NCBI GenBank assembly: GCA_001600455.1
Contig: BCKC01000002.1
Coordinates: forward strand, 496,001 to 560,000
Length of the DNA stretch: 64,000 nucleotides
Direction of reading: 5' to 3'
Origin: Endocalyx cinctus
Lineage: Eukaryota > Ascomycota > Sordariomycetes > Amphisphaeriales > Apiosporaceae
Under the pieces are notes generated by a model. The model did not search any database. It was given only the letters and a program-made list of their open reading frames with translations, and was not told where the DNA came from. Positions 11,195-24,386 of the stretch are shown here, one piece after another. The translations under genes were made by a program, and so were the position numbers. Position 1 is the first letter of the stretch; each line of letters opens with the position of its first letter.

Positions 11195-12369
11195 ACGAAT
11201 GTTTGGAAGTATCTTAGAGTGCAACGTGGGGGACGGTACATTGTCGTTATTATGGCGTTAAACCGTCGTAGGACGGAATTGGATGTCTTAATTCGAGACG
11301 CACTTCTTACATCCAGGTTGCAGGATTGCGATGCCGAATACGAGAGGGAAGATACGGTAGGTTGAGTTGTATCGCTTCGGTACTCTGCATATCGCCCCCT
11401 CATGCACCGAACCCTCACATGCCGATCGCGTATAACATATAGTATACATACTCTAAGAAGGAGTATACGATACGTAGTAGAATACTATTTCACATGCTCC
11501 TTTACTACTCTGTACTTGAGTAGGAATTAATCGGCTCATCTTGGATCATCACACTTACGTTTGCCAGTATAAGCATCCCCTTTCTTAATAAGGGCGCGAT
11601 TCTCATTACTCTAGACGAAAGTTGAAAATTGCAGATATCCTTTCCATTAATAGCGCCAACTTGCAAAGACGATTTATTTCACGCTCTGCACTCTACGTGA
11701 GGAGATAGTCTTATGCAGCACGCTCTTTCATAAGGGCGAAATAATAATTATAGGCAATGATGATTAATTGAATTCGCTGCATCTATACTTGATAAAATGA
11801 TGTGCTGGTCAAACAATGTCAGCGATGGGGCGATGCTTTGGGAACAAACCCATAAGCTTTCCTAAAGATATCGATCGGTCCATACGTCAGAAATTGGAAT
11901 CGGGGTTCTAGAGCACTTTCTTTTTCACGGTGGCGCAAATGTCGTGAAACACCATCATAAAGAGCAAAAATAACTTCTGGTGGAACAATTGGTGGGATGA
12001 GAGCGTATGCTGCAGGCGCTGTGGGATGCTGATGTTATTTATTACATGGTCGCAATTGACACCCTCCCGATAAATCTTCAGCTGTTGATCATGATACGTC
12101 TCCATATGGTGTTAATACCGAGAAGCCCGATTCTACAAAATTGCTTATTCCTCCTGATTTTTGTCATCACTCTCGGCGGTCAAATTGGTACTTTCTGAGA
12201 GAAAATGAGAGACATTTAGGTAAATGTTAGCTCAACGGAGAGGGTTGCCTTCATTTTTTGTCTCGGTTTTCGACCTCGAGAAGTTTCGAAGATGATTTCT
12301 TTATTTATCAACCGATTTGCATTGTTGAAACTTTTTGTCGTTCTTTCACTCTTTGTATTCAGCATTATC
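11195..12369. other. Intergenic spacer
   Basis: An AT-rich spacer with imperfect palindromic GTATAC/TACTCT words near 11440-11480. No gene is visible. An in-frame ATG at 12292 lies upstream of the start I prefer for the next gene. Confidence 0.4.
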
Positions 12370-13555
12370 ATGGCGTCTTCCCCACTTCCATCGCCCTCGG
12401 GGCTTCCTCCCGACGAGAATAGAGGCGATATCATCAACATTGTACTCTGGGGCGGTGGTGGCATATCCACGCTTTGTGTTGTGTTGCGACTATACAGTCG
12501 GTTATTTATCACCCATTCCCCCGGCTGGGAAGATGTCCTCGTTGTCTTCGCGGCAATATTGAATATCGTCTCCAGGTCTCTGGTGTCTGTTTCCATATCC
12601 TATGGGCTGGGTCGGCACGTATATTACTTATCCAGTGAGAGCATTTACAAGATTCTATTCTATTCTCCTATATTGCAAGCTTTTGGTATAACTGCCTATT
12701 GTTTACCAAAACTGGCGGTTGTCATGTTTATAGTCAACTTAATGGGACCTGTAAAGCGTGGCAGATGGTTTTTATACACTTTAATCGTGATACTCTTTGT
12801 CACGACAGCTTTATCAATCATTTTACTCTTTATTCAGTGTAATCCACCAGGCACTTCTGTACATATCTTTGCGCCGGTACACTGCGCCCCTATATTTTTA
12901 TTCAGTGTCATTAATACATTGGCTAGTGGTATGTACCCCTTTTTATCCCGGAAAATAAAGAATGTTAGACTAAAAGTGCGGTCTTATGACAAGCTTGGTC
13001 TGCTTTCACCGACCTAATCTTAGCTACCTTCCCCATTACCCTGCTCTGGAGCCTGAAGATGAAGCGGTCTCGCAAGATTGCTCTCATGTTAATTATGGCT
13101 CTCGGGTTCTTGTAAGTCTTGTCGAATCTAATTAGATGTTAAATTCACTCTTCTAATCTACATATGATACAGCGCGATGATTGCAGCCATTATAAAAACT
13201 ACACAGCTGAACAAAGAAAATTCACCAGACGCAACTTACGATTTATTCTGGCTTTTCATTACAGCCTTGTTCGTTTTCTCTAAGTTATACTTCCTGCCCT
13301 GAGATTCAATAGCTTACCATCATCACTAGTATTGAGATAGACCTTGTCATAATAGCAGCCTGCGGGCCAGCATTGACAGCTGCATGCCGCCCCCTATTTC
13401 CTAAGTTATGGTTGAAGGTCGTAGGGGAAGAAACGGATAGATCAATGAGCAAGCCATCTCGACCGAGCCGAATATCTTATCAAGAGAATGGGTACGGGTT
13501 GTTAGATATTCCGGCTCTCCCACATATACCAAGTCAAAGAACTAATTATATTTAA
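12370..13555 (+). CDS. Rhodopsin-domain (Pth11/SAT4-like) integral membrane protein
   Basis: Exons 12370-12928, 12994-13111, 13173-13268 and 13330-13555 join in phase to 332 residues. The seven-helix pattern and motifs follow the fungal rhodopsin-domain family: an N-terminal LRLYSR stretch, GWEDVLVV after helix 2, a YGLGRHVYYL loop, an aromatic TM3, a paired-cysteine extracellular loop, AWSAFTDLILATFP in helix 6, and IEIDLVIIAACGPAL in helix 7. The tail is cytosolic and serine/proline-rich. Members act at the plasma membrane and some, such as Pth11, are signalling receptors; most have no known ligand. I chose the ATG at 12370 because the family usually starts with a short proline-rich stretch; an ATG at 12292 would add 26 hydrophobic residues. 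The last intron uses GTTCGT, a less usual donor. Confidence 0.82.
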
Positions 13556-13941
13556 TGCGCCACTAGCGATGCTCCCTCATAAATTTTGTGGTGGTAGGAT
13601 TTATGTATTTTGTCATATATTACCTTATGCAGGGATAACTAAGAATCACACTTTATTCATTTCTTTCTGGTGCGATCTAAGTGACGGGAGAATTATGCCC
13701 TTTACACTGCGTTGTGATAATTACTTCTCAGTCGGGGTTATAATCATGGTTGTGGTGATCTGCCATATTTATTTTTTCCCTCATTCTGCGTCGTTGAATA
13801 GAGCCCAGACAGTTGAACGCCTTTGAACTTTCAATCGCTCAAGAAGTCGTAAAATTTATAATACAGTGCCTGCGTAGGGCCTGTCAGAGCCACTCAACAG
13901 TTAATTGGCATCAAGTGAAATAACCCGTCGGTGATAGTTAA
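13556..13941. other. Spacer between convergent genes
   Basis: A short AT-rich spacer between the 3' ends of the rhodopsin-domain gene and the GH18-like gene. I see nothing coding in it. Confidence 0.4.
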
Positions 13942-15349
13942 TTACAATGTCTCGAGCAGAGCTGGTGTCGCCTGTCCCACTTCCCAGAGTGATACACCCA
14001 CTGGTAAATGGTCTATTCGTTCCAATTCTAGGGCTTGAAGAATTACCTGCATGCTCTCCGATGTAGGGATGAATGCTCTCCAAGGACCATCGTCATCTTG
14101 GTAGTCGAAGTAATACGGGCTCGTTTGTCCAGTTGGAAGCCTCGTCCTATCCTGCAGAATTAGACCTTGGGCTTCGATAGCGGTCATGGGTTTCCCCTGT
14201 CCTCGTAAGATCGGTATCTTTACGGGGAAACATCCCAAGTTAGTAAGTTTTTTCACTGTCAAATAAGAATCATTAGAAGACGTAGACGGATTCAAATACT
14301 CTAAAATAAACGACCTGTCAGTTGGATAGATCATGCAAAAAAAAAAAAAAAAAGGATTGCTGACGCGGGGTGTTGTCACATACCACATCAGTTAGTGATG
14401 GCATTTGTTGATTAACAACATGTTTGTCTGTGCTGCCGAATATAACGGGATATGTGTAGCCATATAGAGGCAGTCCCATGAGCATTTTGGCTGAGATGTC
14501 TTCAGAAAATTGAAACTGGCGTTCCATAGCGAATGTTTGGCCATCTCGAGATGCTTCACTGAAGGCCTTCAAATTCTCAACGATCCAATGGATATCAGTA
14601 TTCGGTCCAGGCCGCCGCATATGATTATTATATTTGGGGGTCCGCAACCTCTTTCCGTCTTGGAACACCTCTGGCAACTCTTCCCCATTAGGACCAAGCA
14701 TGTCGTAAGTCATGATGCTGAAATAATCCGTGATCCTAGAGAGGGCGGGAATTGATTGGAGAAGCACGGTGTTATCATGCCGTATGGGTGGCATGACCAA
14801 TGTCAACGTCTTTCCGTGCGATCGGAGCACTAAGGACAGAGGTGTTAATGCCCTAGTCAAAGCATGCGTTGCGGCAGACTCGAAGACGACACCATCGTAC
14901 TTCAAGTCATCAACAACGGTCCATATTGCACGAGCCAGGGCCTCTCCTCTTGTTTCATTGAATACCAAGTTTCTGTAGTCATCCTGACCCCAGTTGTCCA
15001 AGATGAAGCGAGGCGCGACTTTGATCTCTTTTGCAGATGACGAGGCGGGCTTCTGTAGTCGCTGTAGCCAGGCTACGTCGTCCTCCCCTGGCGGTCCACC
15101 TTCCACCTTGTATACTTCGGCAGAATCCGAAGTTGGATGTATTGTGTACCAAACTGGAGAGACGATATCAAACTTATCTCGGAAATCTTCAACGAGCTGA
15201 CGACCTCGAGGATTCCAGGGTGTGACATAGCCTAAAACTGGCAGATGTTTGTATTGCTTCGTGTCATCTGCCAAAATTGAGGGGTTCCATAAAAGGCTGA
15301 AAAGAAATGTGTAGAGAGTCCATTTCAATATAGGTGGTGAGAGTGCCAT
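13942..15349 (-). CDS. Secreted GH18-like protein, chitinase-domain-containing protein 1 (CHID1) type
   Basis: The first exon (15349 down to 14384) starts with a signal peptide or anchor and then LGYVTPWNPRG, the hallmark opening of the CHID1-like branch of family GH18. It continues through VSPVWYTI, a KVAPRFILDNWG strand, and the DGVVFESA strand that corresponds to the GH18 catalytic DxxDxDxE strand. The acidic triad of true chitinases is not intact there, so it may bind rather than cut glycans. ITDYFSIMTYDM and GLPLYGYTYPV follow. The second exon (about 14217 down to 13942) ends with HLPVGVSLWEVGQ, the final barrel strand. The intron contains a run of 17 T on the sense strand; its acceptor is uncertain (I prefer one after GTAAAG, giving 413 residues). 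Its location is likely the secretory pathway or outside the cell. Confidence 0.85.
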
Positions 15350-15686
15350 AGCTTAACAGTAACAGACTTATTCGAGCATTAGAGGCATTGAAGCCAATAA
15401 AGTTTAGGTAGATTAATTGTTTGAGTCTGGACTAAGTAGGTACTTGATTGAGTGAACTTCGATATTGTATATGTATATGTACTTAGTGATAAAGATCAAT
15501 CCCTCTAACCGAAATCTTCATTTAACAAGAGTATTTAACGCATAACATCTACATAGTACACATCACACCAATTAATTACCGGACTAATATCGGTCCGATA
15601 TACGCTTGCTCGACAAATCAGACGCCTGAGAGTCCAAATGCGGAAGAGGTCGAAAAACGCTGACTGGTAGAGGAGTGTATGAAGAA

Positions 15687-15717
15687 TAGAATGATTCTTT
15701 ACAACAGAATCATTCTA
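15687..15717. repeat. Perfect 12-bp inverted repeat with 7-nt loop
   Basis: TAGAATGATTCT at 15687-15698 is followed by TTACAAC and then by its exact reverse complement AGAATCATTCTA at 15706-15717. It lies alone in the AT-rich spacer, about 340 bp upstream of the GH18-like gene start. It could be the end of a small transposon or a chance palindrome; no second copy was seen in the window. Confidence 0.8.
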
Positions 15718-16131
15718 AGGTAAGTAGTGCGGTAGCTCATGTGGCTTTCCTACCTATATGCTTAGTTACATGCTGTTACCTAGTCAGCTAGTCTCACAAC
15801 AAGTAATTCTTGACCACGAGTGCTTTATGAGGCAGAGTAAAGAGTGAAAGTCGTTATTGATTAGCAGAGTTGTAACTAAAGATGATCCCGTCGTTTCTTC
15901 CGCGCTGTTATATATACCATATGAACACTACTTTAGTGACATAACAGTACTATATACCTAGTGGGTAGTACTCCGTAGTAATGCAGTCACTCTCTTCCTT
16001 GCCATAGTCTTTCAAATTTCTATCATCGAGGCCTGAACGCTGGGAGCCATCTAAAATTTCGACGCCGAATTGCCATACCTTCAGCATTATATATTCGTAA
16101 TTTCAGTAGGGTATTGATGTTTAGATATTAA

Positions 16132-16133
16132 TT

Positions 16134-16165
<32 letters not shown>

Positions 16166-16176
16166 TTTTTTTTTTT
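16132..16176. repeat. CTTT microsatellite ending in a T-run
   Basis: Eight or so tandem TTTC units are followed by 12 or more T. It is a simple repeat in non-coding DNA and is expected to vary in length between strains. Confidence 0.95.
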
Positions 16177-18554
16177 ATTTACGTACGAAAATAATTCAAT
16201 CTCCACGCTTCCGACTGATTCTATTTATTTAGGAACGTCTTCTACGCAAGTATCTACGTCGGTCTCACATGTACGGGCATTATGGCCAGTATTAACCACA
16301 TCGTTCGCAAGGCTGTTGCTTCGCTTGAGACCTTCTTGTCTTTTCACATCATGGTGATTGCTGGAACTCGCCCATAAAACTAATCTCGTAATAAATAATT
16401 AAGCAGATGATTAAACCATTTTTGGCGATTCTCCTGAGCACGCCCAAGCATGTCCTGAGTAGTATTTGAGCAGTGCCTGAGTAAACCGGCGACGGACTAA
16501 GCAGTTGACCAAAGTGGGTGAGGGCAATTTTCGTGTGTTTCTACACGAATAAAGACATAGATTATTATCATTAATAAGGGCAATTGGAAGTGACAAGAAA
16601 AGGAAATGATATATCTATATTTAACTGTAATACATACCCTTATTCTGGTTAACATCCATGGATGTATACCTCTATTTCTAGTATCATCGCGAGAACCAAT
16701 AACATGCGGTCTCACAAAAGTAACTATACCAAATTAATTACTATTTTTATTATTTATTATGCTCAGCTGATCATTATATCTTTCACTCTTATATATATAT
16801 AACCCCTGAGTTGATGTCCCCGTGTCAATCCCGCGAGGCAATTACATTATCATCTCAGCTTACACCAATTATTAGAAAGGAGTGGAGACTATACAAACCG
16901 TTATAACCACAGGTAATAACGGATTCGTTTTTTTACCTGTATCGCCAATGTATAGATAGTAATTACTTAAATTCTTACGTTCTCATGTGTTATCTGTGCC
17001 TCAGACGCTTCCATCATCAACCAATCAAAATCGGGAAGCAGTTCGTGCATCTCTACGTAATGTAGACTACCTTAGTATCTATGACTCAGGATTTCATATC
17101 AGATTTTTCATATTGGCTACCTGAAATAGTTTGATTTTCCTGATCCCAGTTCAAGTTATTAAACTGATATGATTAATTTACCTTGTCGGTTTTCCCACGT
17201 GCAGCAACTGATTATCACGCCCGAAAGTTGCCCTGGACGATTCCCTTTGTCGTACACGGCCCTGAGCTGGCGCTGCTTTTATTAAGCCGTGGGTGAGCCG
17301 AGTTGGGCTTGTTAGCTATGTACAAAACACCCAATTGATATCAAACCGTAGATACCCATCTTTAGTCATCTATCATTCACTATCTATAGATGAATATAGT
17401 GTTGGAAGCGGTCTGGGTAGCTCTGGGCCAGTGGCCCGTACAAAGGGGGAAAGGTGTCGGAAAGTGTCTAAGGGAGCGGCCTTTTTCTTCTAAAAAGTAG
17501 ACCGTTTTCGGCTCTGACATTCAAGATCAAATCGTGCTCTCGTATTGTCCCATATTGTTCCATATTCATTGATTTTCGAGAAAAAAAGCTTTCGACGACA
17601 TCGTGTGATTTCCCTCACGGCCGGAAGGCCAAAGTTTCCATATGATATGCCTACTGTGTTGAAGGTGAGTTAAACTTACACAGAGACTCTGCGTATCGTA
17701 GCTATATGGGTGGAACCGCATGTTCTTCGATTAAGTAATTGACCAAATGTAAATCTGAGGAACTGAGCGGCTGGCTATAGGACTAGTATTCAAAATGGGT
17801 ATCAAACTTATCAGATCCTATAACCCATGGCCAGTTTCGTCACTTTATTCACTCTGAGAAATCACTGGTTTATTCCTCACAGCCGGGCTTCTAGAAGTTG
17901 AATGAGGTCTCGGTCCTCGATTTCGGCGGCTTTTCTCATGATGGCCTAATTAGAAAATACGGTCCCAATACTCGGCCTGCTCTTCCAGGTCGTCTATATC
18001 ATCCCATGTCTCTTGTTCCTCCAAACGCAGTGCTTGAATAAAGTGACGACAGACTCAGCCACTCACCTGGGTCAGTTGGTGCGACTTCCAGGTGTCATGA
18101 CACAAGGAGCCGCAATATTCCTGACAAATCCAGACGCCGTAATCAATTTAAGGCTGGGCTTCCCAGTTAATAATAGAAATACTGAAGACGATCACGTTGC
18201 ATATTACAAGGGCATTCATTATGGCATATCAACACTATTATTGATTCCTGTGAGACTTTGGACCAATAGTACATTTGGTCTGAGCTTTAGCAGACATGTG
18301 TCTCTGTCTTCCATCAGTAAACGTGTATCTCCGGGCTTCTAAATTTTATATAAAGTGATAGCTGTGTCGCAATAACTTCTCATCAGGATTGAGGTAGCAA
18401 GCTGTATGTGCTTTCTTGCTTATAAAAATTTCGAATATTTGTGACTCTTATTCTCGGTCACAGGCTCCCATTTCTTCTTTTCAACTTTTTATTATTGTCA
18501 TCATTGGACTTACAGCTGTTAATTATGAATCCTTTTAAAGTTTCATGATCATCC

Positions 18555-19988
18555 ATGCTTCTTGCTCTTGCAATGGCTCTCATTTCAAATAAGGCTGCAG
18601 CTAGTGTGGTAAAGCCCTGCAACGGTCACCCCTTTCCCAAAATCGCATGCATAAACCACCACGGCGCCGTATTGACACCTGGTTTCAATCGAGAGATTAA
18701 CTTCCCAGTCGGCGACGAGCCGTATTTCTCAACATTTGAGCCGGGAAGAAATACATTAAATATATTAGAACATTCCAGCTTCGTGGTCTGGGATCCCCAG
18801 CGTGGATTGGATCTCTTGGGGAAGAACCCTTCGCTCGAATTCATGTTTCAAACTCAGGCTTCACTTGAAGGACCAGTGTAAGTCATCTCTTATGCTGGAT
18901 ATGGATTCATCTTACATAAAGCGCTGACCAAATGCAAAGGTACGTTCCGGATACCAATGAGCTATGGGTCATGCAAACGGCTACGGGCATCATAGCACAG
19001 CTCGTAGTTGATCTGAACAATAATCCGCCTTCCATATCGAAGCATATATTAAATCCCCCTATCTATGCGCCGTTGGGGAGTCGTTACCGGAATGGTAAGG
19101 TGTGGTATGGGGCTTCCGGCGGTAATATGACTCTAGTCGGCGGTCCATACTCACCCAGCATCTACTCGGTTGACCCAAAGACAAAGAAATCTACCCTCGA
19201 ACTGAATAACTACTACGGGTTTCGTTTTAACATTGTAAGTAATATCTAAACCTACAATCTTAAAGACCAAGATAATTTCTCGGCTAGTGTCAGTAGAGTA
19301 CTGATGTCAAGTTTTTGGTTCTCAGGTGGATGATATGGATATCGACAAAGAAGGTCGGATATGGTTCACGGATCCAGGTGAGTAATCTTTCTAACTGGTT
19401 CCCGAGCACGTTAATATTGACTCACCGTAAATAGTGGTCAATGGAAGAAACTTCGGCATTAGCACCCTAGCACCGCAGTTCCAGAGCTCAGTATATCGGT
19501 TTAACCCAGCCACGGGCGAGGTACGCGTAGTCGACGATACGTTATCTTTCCCCAACGGCATAGCGTTCTCACCAGATTTCTCGACCCTCTACGTGACCGA
19601 CACGTCCGCGGGGGTTGGTAATATCGACCCGTTTATATCCGCGCAAGAGGCCGGCATGTTTCATTTCAACAACACCAACAAGCGGACGGTCTTCGCCTTC
19701 GATGTCTCGGCTGACGGCACACGCCTCGAGAACCGGCGCCCCATCTACACTTCTATCGATTACGTTCCTGATGGCTTCAAGGTTGCGGCCAACGGGTACC
19801 TGCTCACAGCCACGGGAAAAGGCGTCGACGTCCTTGATCCTACGGGATCTCACCTTCTTCGTATCCAGACGAATTTCACGGCTGTCAATATCGATTTCGC
19901 TGGGCCTAATCGCGATGAATTGTGGATTGTGGGACAGGAGGGCATTGCACGCGCTCGATTGAACCTCAGGGGAATTCCCTTGGTGTGA
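18555..19988 (+). CDS. Secreted SMP-30/gluconolactonase/LRE-like beta-propeller protein
   Basis: Exons 18555-18877, 18940-19234, 19326-19377 and 19435-19988 join in phase to 407 residues. A hydrophobic leader (MLLALAMALISNKAAAS) suggests secretion. The body has the blade phrases of the SMP-30/gluconolactonase family: LEGPVYVPDTNELW, DDMDIDKEGRIWFTDP, LSFPNGIAFSPDFSTLYVTDT and VPDGFKVAANGYLLTATGKGVDVLDP. The N and D residues in those blades are the usual metal ligands. These proteins are calcium- or zinc-dependent lactonases that open sugar or other lactones. In fungi several sit in cell-wall or lignocellulose degradation settings. The substrate cannot be read here. It lies upstream of a UNC93-like transporter on the same strand, but 1.9 kb away. 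Confidence 0.88.
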
Positions 19989-21879
19989 TTCAGAAATAAG
20001 CTTTTTTTTATGTTTTTTATTGTAGTTATATCATGCTTCTATTTGAACCCAATATATTTGTTTGTTTTCTATTCTACGAAGTTGTTGCCCCGAGTACTTA
20101 CTTAAGTAGGCAGGCAGTCAGGCAGTGGGCATCAGAAGCGATATCGGTTGATACTTGATAATGCAATAAACCCATGTAAGCAGCTTGCATATGCCCAAGA
20201 TTCGTACACGGAGAATGTAGATGAATGTCAGAATTTTATTATTCTGCAGCACCAGATTCAGTTTCAACTTCTGGTGTGCCATTTGCCAAGATTTCGCGCT
20301 CATTACTTCGTCTGAAATAGTGCGCGTACTTAAGGACCGGGTAGTCAACCTCTACTTTATTCGGCCGTAATCACGGTCCCAGTCTTTCGGTCGTCTAATA
20401 TCCCGGCCAAATCTCCGTCAACCCATTATCAAGTGAGTAATCAATTAGAACAGTTTCTAATAGATGCTAAAGTAAATATGTAACTGTGTGAGTAGTATGT
20501 ATATATTCTTGTGAACCGGTTGTGCCCTGGTTCCTACCTCTGAGAAAGTTAGTATCAGCTTTGGGGTATTTGCATCGGACTGGGTTGGAGTTTATGACAG
20601 ATCAGATGCGCCACCATACGCTAGTTCATTCAGCAATTCCAAACTTGTCTCCGATTCGATACCGCGAAGTGGCAAAACGGTCTTCGACTAGTACAATAAC
20701 GGCCTCTCGGAGGTCCTGACCGGAAACTTTCCGATATGCGAATTCTTCTGATATGATCAGTGAATGAGTTTCTTAGGACAATATCTCATGAGATGTACCA
20801 TTTTCGACATGGTAATGGTAATAATAATGGCTTAACGATAATCCGCTTTCCAAAATGTACTTGTATTTTCTCTCTACTACTGTGTATGTACATATATATG
20901 CAAATCGGGCAATCCCGTCCAATTGATGATTCCTAGGGAGGAGTTAAGCTGCGGGTAATATTATGCCGAGGCCTTCATTCGTCGATCATTGGTCTGAGTC
21001 TTTCACAGATCCGCTTACAATGATACCCCACGATCGTCGCTATGCCTTTTCGAGTATGATTCGTATGTAAGGACGATATTTGAAAAAATCTGCATATGCC
21101 TGTAGTCTCCCAATCTCCCCCGTCCGCTTCCCTAGTCTTCCCGTTATTAGCTGACAAGATCTCCAACTTTCAATGCGTGCACAGATATTATGGGTAATAT
21201 TCCCGGTAAAGCGGATCACTGGGACTACCCAGTAAAGTACAATACCTGCCTACTATGTACATCATCTCAAAGCTCAACCCACTTACAAGTAGACTTCTCT
21301 TGCTTCATCTCTGGGGAATAAATATAATATGCTTCATGGTCTAGTTATCGAGTAGACAAGTAATTCATTTATTATTCAGTAGCGATAATTTTAAGATATT
21401 AAGATTCGATGCAAATATATGCTCCCATTGGTTTTCGTCTTCACTACCATTTACATATGTTAATCAGATAAGCTATACTTTGTATGTAAGGAGTTGGAGA
21501 AGGACCCCTGATGATACTCTAATTAGCCAAGCATGTACTGTGCTTACAATATGGGTCTATCTCGAGGGTCCAGGTATTGTGGAATGACAAAAGAACAAAG
21601 CATGGAGGTTAATAATGCATATCCACAATAGCTGGTGTACGTACCACCAACTGCATTTCGATGTTTCCAGAGTACAAAACACGCCAAAAAGGCATAGCGA
21701 GGGTAGTATCTAGGGATAACAAGACTTGACAGGGACACAATACCCATGTATAAGGGACTGATGAAATAAATCTCCAACTGGATGAAGCGCTGTGCCTTTC
21801 TTCCATCATTCTCCAATTTTTGACATTTCATTATTTTACACCTAAAGACTTGGTTACTCGGATACTTGAGGTGATCAAA
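19989..21879. other. Intergenic spacer
   Basis: A 1.9-kb AT-rich spacer. Several short open frames on both strands lack motifs, and I support none of them as genes. Confidence 0.4.
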
Positions 21880-23807
21880 ATGACATCCGAAAGTAAGTAG
21901 AGAAGAAAACTAAAGCCAACGCATCCGATAACTAAAAAAATCTTCCAGCTGCCGATGCCGAGAAGCAACAGGGCCACGATGTCGTTCCGACTGAGAAGCA
22001 GAGGGTCATATTCGGCATTGCTATCCCGAAATACTCGGCCCCCATGGTCCAGATCACCTTCGTCGGTTTTATCTTATTCTTGAATCCTGGGTAGGAGAAG
22101 GAATTCCAATCCTGGATAAAAAAAAAGGTTATGGTGGACTAACAAAGCACTCGCTCAGAATTTATAACGCCTTGGTCGGCCTCGGAGGCGCCGGTCAAGT
22201 CGACGCGACGGCGCAGAACAATGCCGGCATCGCGACGAATACCGCTTTTGCCGTTTTCGGATTTCTCGCGGGAATCGCTCATAATTACTTGTATGATTAC
22301 CTATTAACACACAACTTCAAACAATAGTACGCTTACACTGAAAAAAACACCAATACAGGACTACAAAATGGACTATGGCTATTGGGGGTATCGGATATGC
22401 CGTCTACTCCGCCTCTTTTCTGTGCTATAACCACACAAAAAATGAAGGTTTCGTCATTTTTGCCGGAGCCCTTCTCGGATTCTGCGCCGCATTTTTATGG
22501 TGCGCGCAGGGTGTTGTGATGATGGTTAGTCTCATCCATTGATTAGCTACATAGTTAATCTCCCTAGACTCTGTGAGAAAAAAAAAATACTAAGAGCTGT
22601 TCACCGTAATTAGTCTTACCCTACAGAAGCTGAGCGCGGTCGGGCCATCTCCATTACCTGGCTTCTTTTCAATCTCGGCGCCGTCATCGGATCCGCCATC
22701 TCGCTTGGTCAGAACTGGAACATTCTAGCTGGTGCCGTGACGGACGGTACTTACGCGGGCTTCATCGTTCTCGAGGTGCTCGGCGCGCTCCTCTGTTGTT
22801 TCTTGACACCGACAGAGAAAATAATTCGTAGTGATGGCACTAAGGTGCAGAAGGCTGTTTATCCTGGATTGAAGTCCGAGATCGTCGGTCTCTACACGAC
22901 GCTTGTCACGGACCCATGGATCCTGCTGTTATTCCCCATGTTCTTCTCATCAAACTATTTCTACACATATCAATTCAACGGTAAGTTCCATATCAAAAGT
23001 AATTCTCATTTCTTTCGTCACTAATTTAAGTTTGCAGACTACAATGGGTACCTCTTCTCTACGAGGACTAGAGCGTTTAACAATATCTGGTACTGGATTA
23101 CGCAGATCTTCGGGGCTTGGGTGTTCGGTGCCTTTCTCGACTGGCAGAGATTCACTCGACGTACCCGAACACTGGCCGGATGGGGCATCTTATTCACTGC
23201 GGTCATGGTCATCTGGGGAGGGGGTTACGTGGCCCTGCAGCAGACTGGTCGCAATATTCCATCTCCTGTGCTGGACTTATTCGACAACAACTACGTGTGG
23301 TATCTATTCGTAAGCATAATATTTCACTAAAAATATTCAATAGGGGAGTTCATCTACTGATTTTACCGTGCAGCTTTTCATGGCATACGGACTCCTCGAC
23401 TCCCTGTGGCAGGTATTCTGCTACTACACCATGGGCGCGCTGTCGAATGATCCTCGGAGGTTAGCATACTATGCTGGATTTTACAAGTCGATTCAAGCTG
23501 CTGGTGGCGCCGTAATTGCCAAACTCGATTTAGTACGTATTTCAGTCGCAACTTTTCACTCGGAAAGAAAAAAAGTTAAGCCAACTAATATCTGCTGCAG
23601 GACAAAGTTCCCTTTACCGTCAACTTTGGGACCAGTTGGGGTCTGATGGCAGGAGGGCTGGTCATAGCTCTGCCACTATATCTCTGGCGTCTCCGTGATA
23701 CAGAGATTGAGCCAGATGATTTCGCGAACACAAATATCATTACGGGTTCAGAGTCGCAGGTGGGGGCTGCAGAACCTACACATGACAGTGATGTCAAATA
23801 TACATAG
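21880..23807 (+). CDS. UNC93-like (DUF895) major-facilitator-type transporter
   Basis: Eight exons (21880-21892, 21949-22090, 22159-22290, 22359-22524, 22614-22980, 23038-23309, 23374-23532, 23601-23807) join in phase to give 485 residues with about 11-12 hydrophobic segments. The motif IYNALVGLGGAGQVD in the first helical hairpin is the signature of fungal UNC93-like proteins. Others are WCAQGVVMM before SYPTEAERGRAISI, and a C-terminal LDSLWQVFCYYTMGAL. The first coding exon is only 13 nt, a feature that automatic annotation can miss. Fungal members are plasma- or vacuole-membrane proteins of mostly unknown substrate; relation to MFS carriers suggests small-molecule or ion transport. The cytosolic C-tail is acidic. 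Confidence 0.9.
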
Positions 23808-24386
23808 GATTGATACTGAATAATCCGGAAGCAACTTTTCAAGAATCCCGATAATTTAGGTAATACCTACTTTAGATTTTATGGTAATGTGCTGGAGCAG
23901 AATTTAGAGTCTCTTCTTTAGCAGTCAATCTCACTTCCCATTTCGTTAGTGTTACCTCGCCTATACCCATTCAAACAAAAGAAACAGAATATATCCTTAA
24001 GTGATTATATTTTGATTGTTTATTACTTGTCATTCCCCAGGTGACTCGGACTGAAAGCGAGGCCAGAGACCAGGAGTAAATGCAGAGAGACATGTACACA
24101 AGCAAAGACAAAGGAGACGAACAATCGAATCAAAAAGAGTTATAAAGGCCTCTTTATTAATCGTTTAATTGCCGATCAGTGAGTTCTATTTGTCACAAAG
24201 ACATTGTTTAATTAGAGACTCGCTTAAAACAGCATATAAGTACCTCTGCTGCGATTGTTTTCGAACATAGGAGAAGAATCCCAGACAAATTCATCAGAAA
24301 TACTCAAACACGAGAAAGAGAAAAAAAAAAAAGATTCACTTTTCCATAATTCATACCTTCTTCTTGGTATCCATCACTTCCCAACC
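23808..24386. other. Intergenic spacer and LPMO leader
   Basis: This holds the 3' end of the transporter and the promoter and leader of the LPMO gene. An A-rich run lies at about 24319-24332. The frame of the next gene is open upstream to 24255, but the ATG there would destroy the signal peptide. Confidence 0.45.

Larger units (their letters stand above)
15350..18554. other. Long AT-rich spacer with no convincing gene
   Basis: About 3.2 kb without a supported gene. It holds a perfect 12-bp hairpin (15687-15717) and a CTTT microsatellite (16132-16176), listed separately. Around 17880-18030 the minus strand reads as two short acidic, protein-like segments in different frames with a stop between them; this may be a decayed exon but I cannot name it. 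Confidence 0.4.

Noticed and set aside
12292..12369. Upstream ATG for the rhodopsin-domain gene
   Set aside because: It would add 26 hydrophobic residues before the usual short proline-rich family start; kept only as an alternative.
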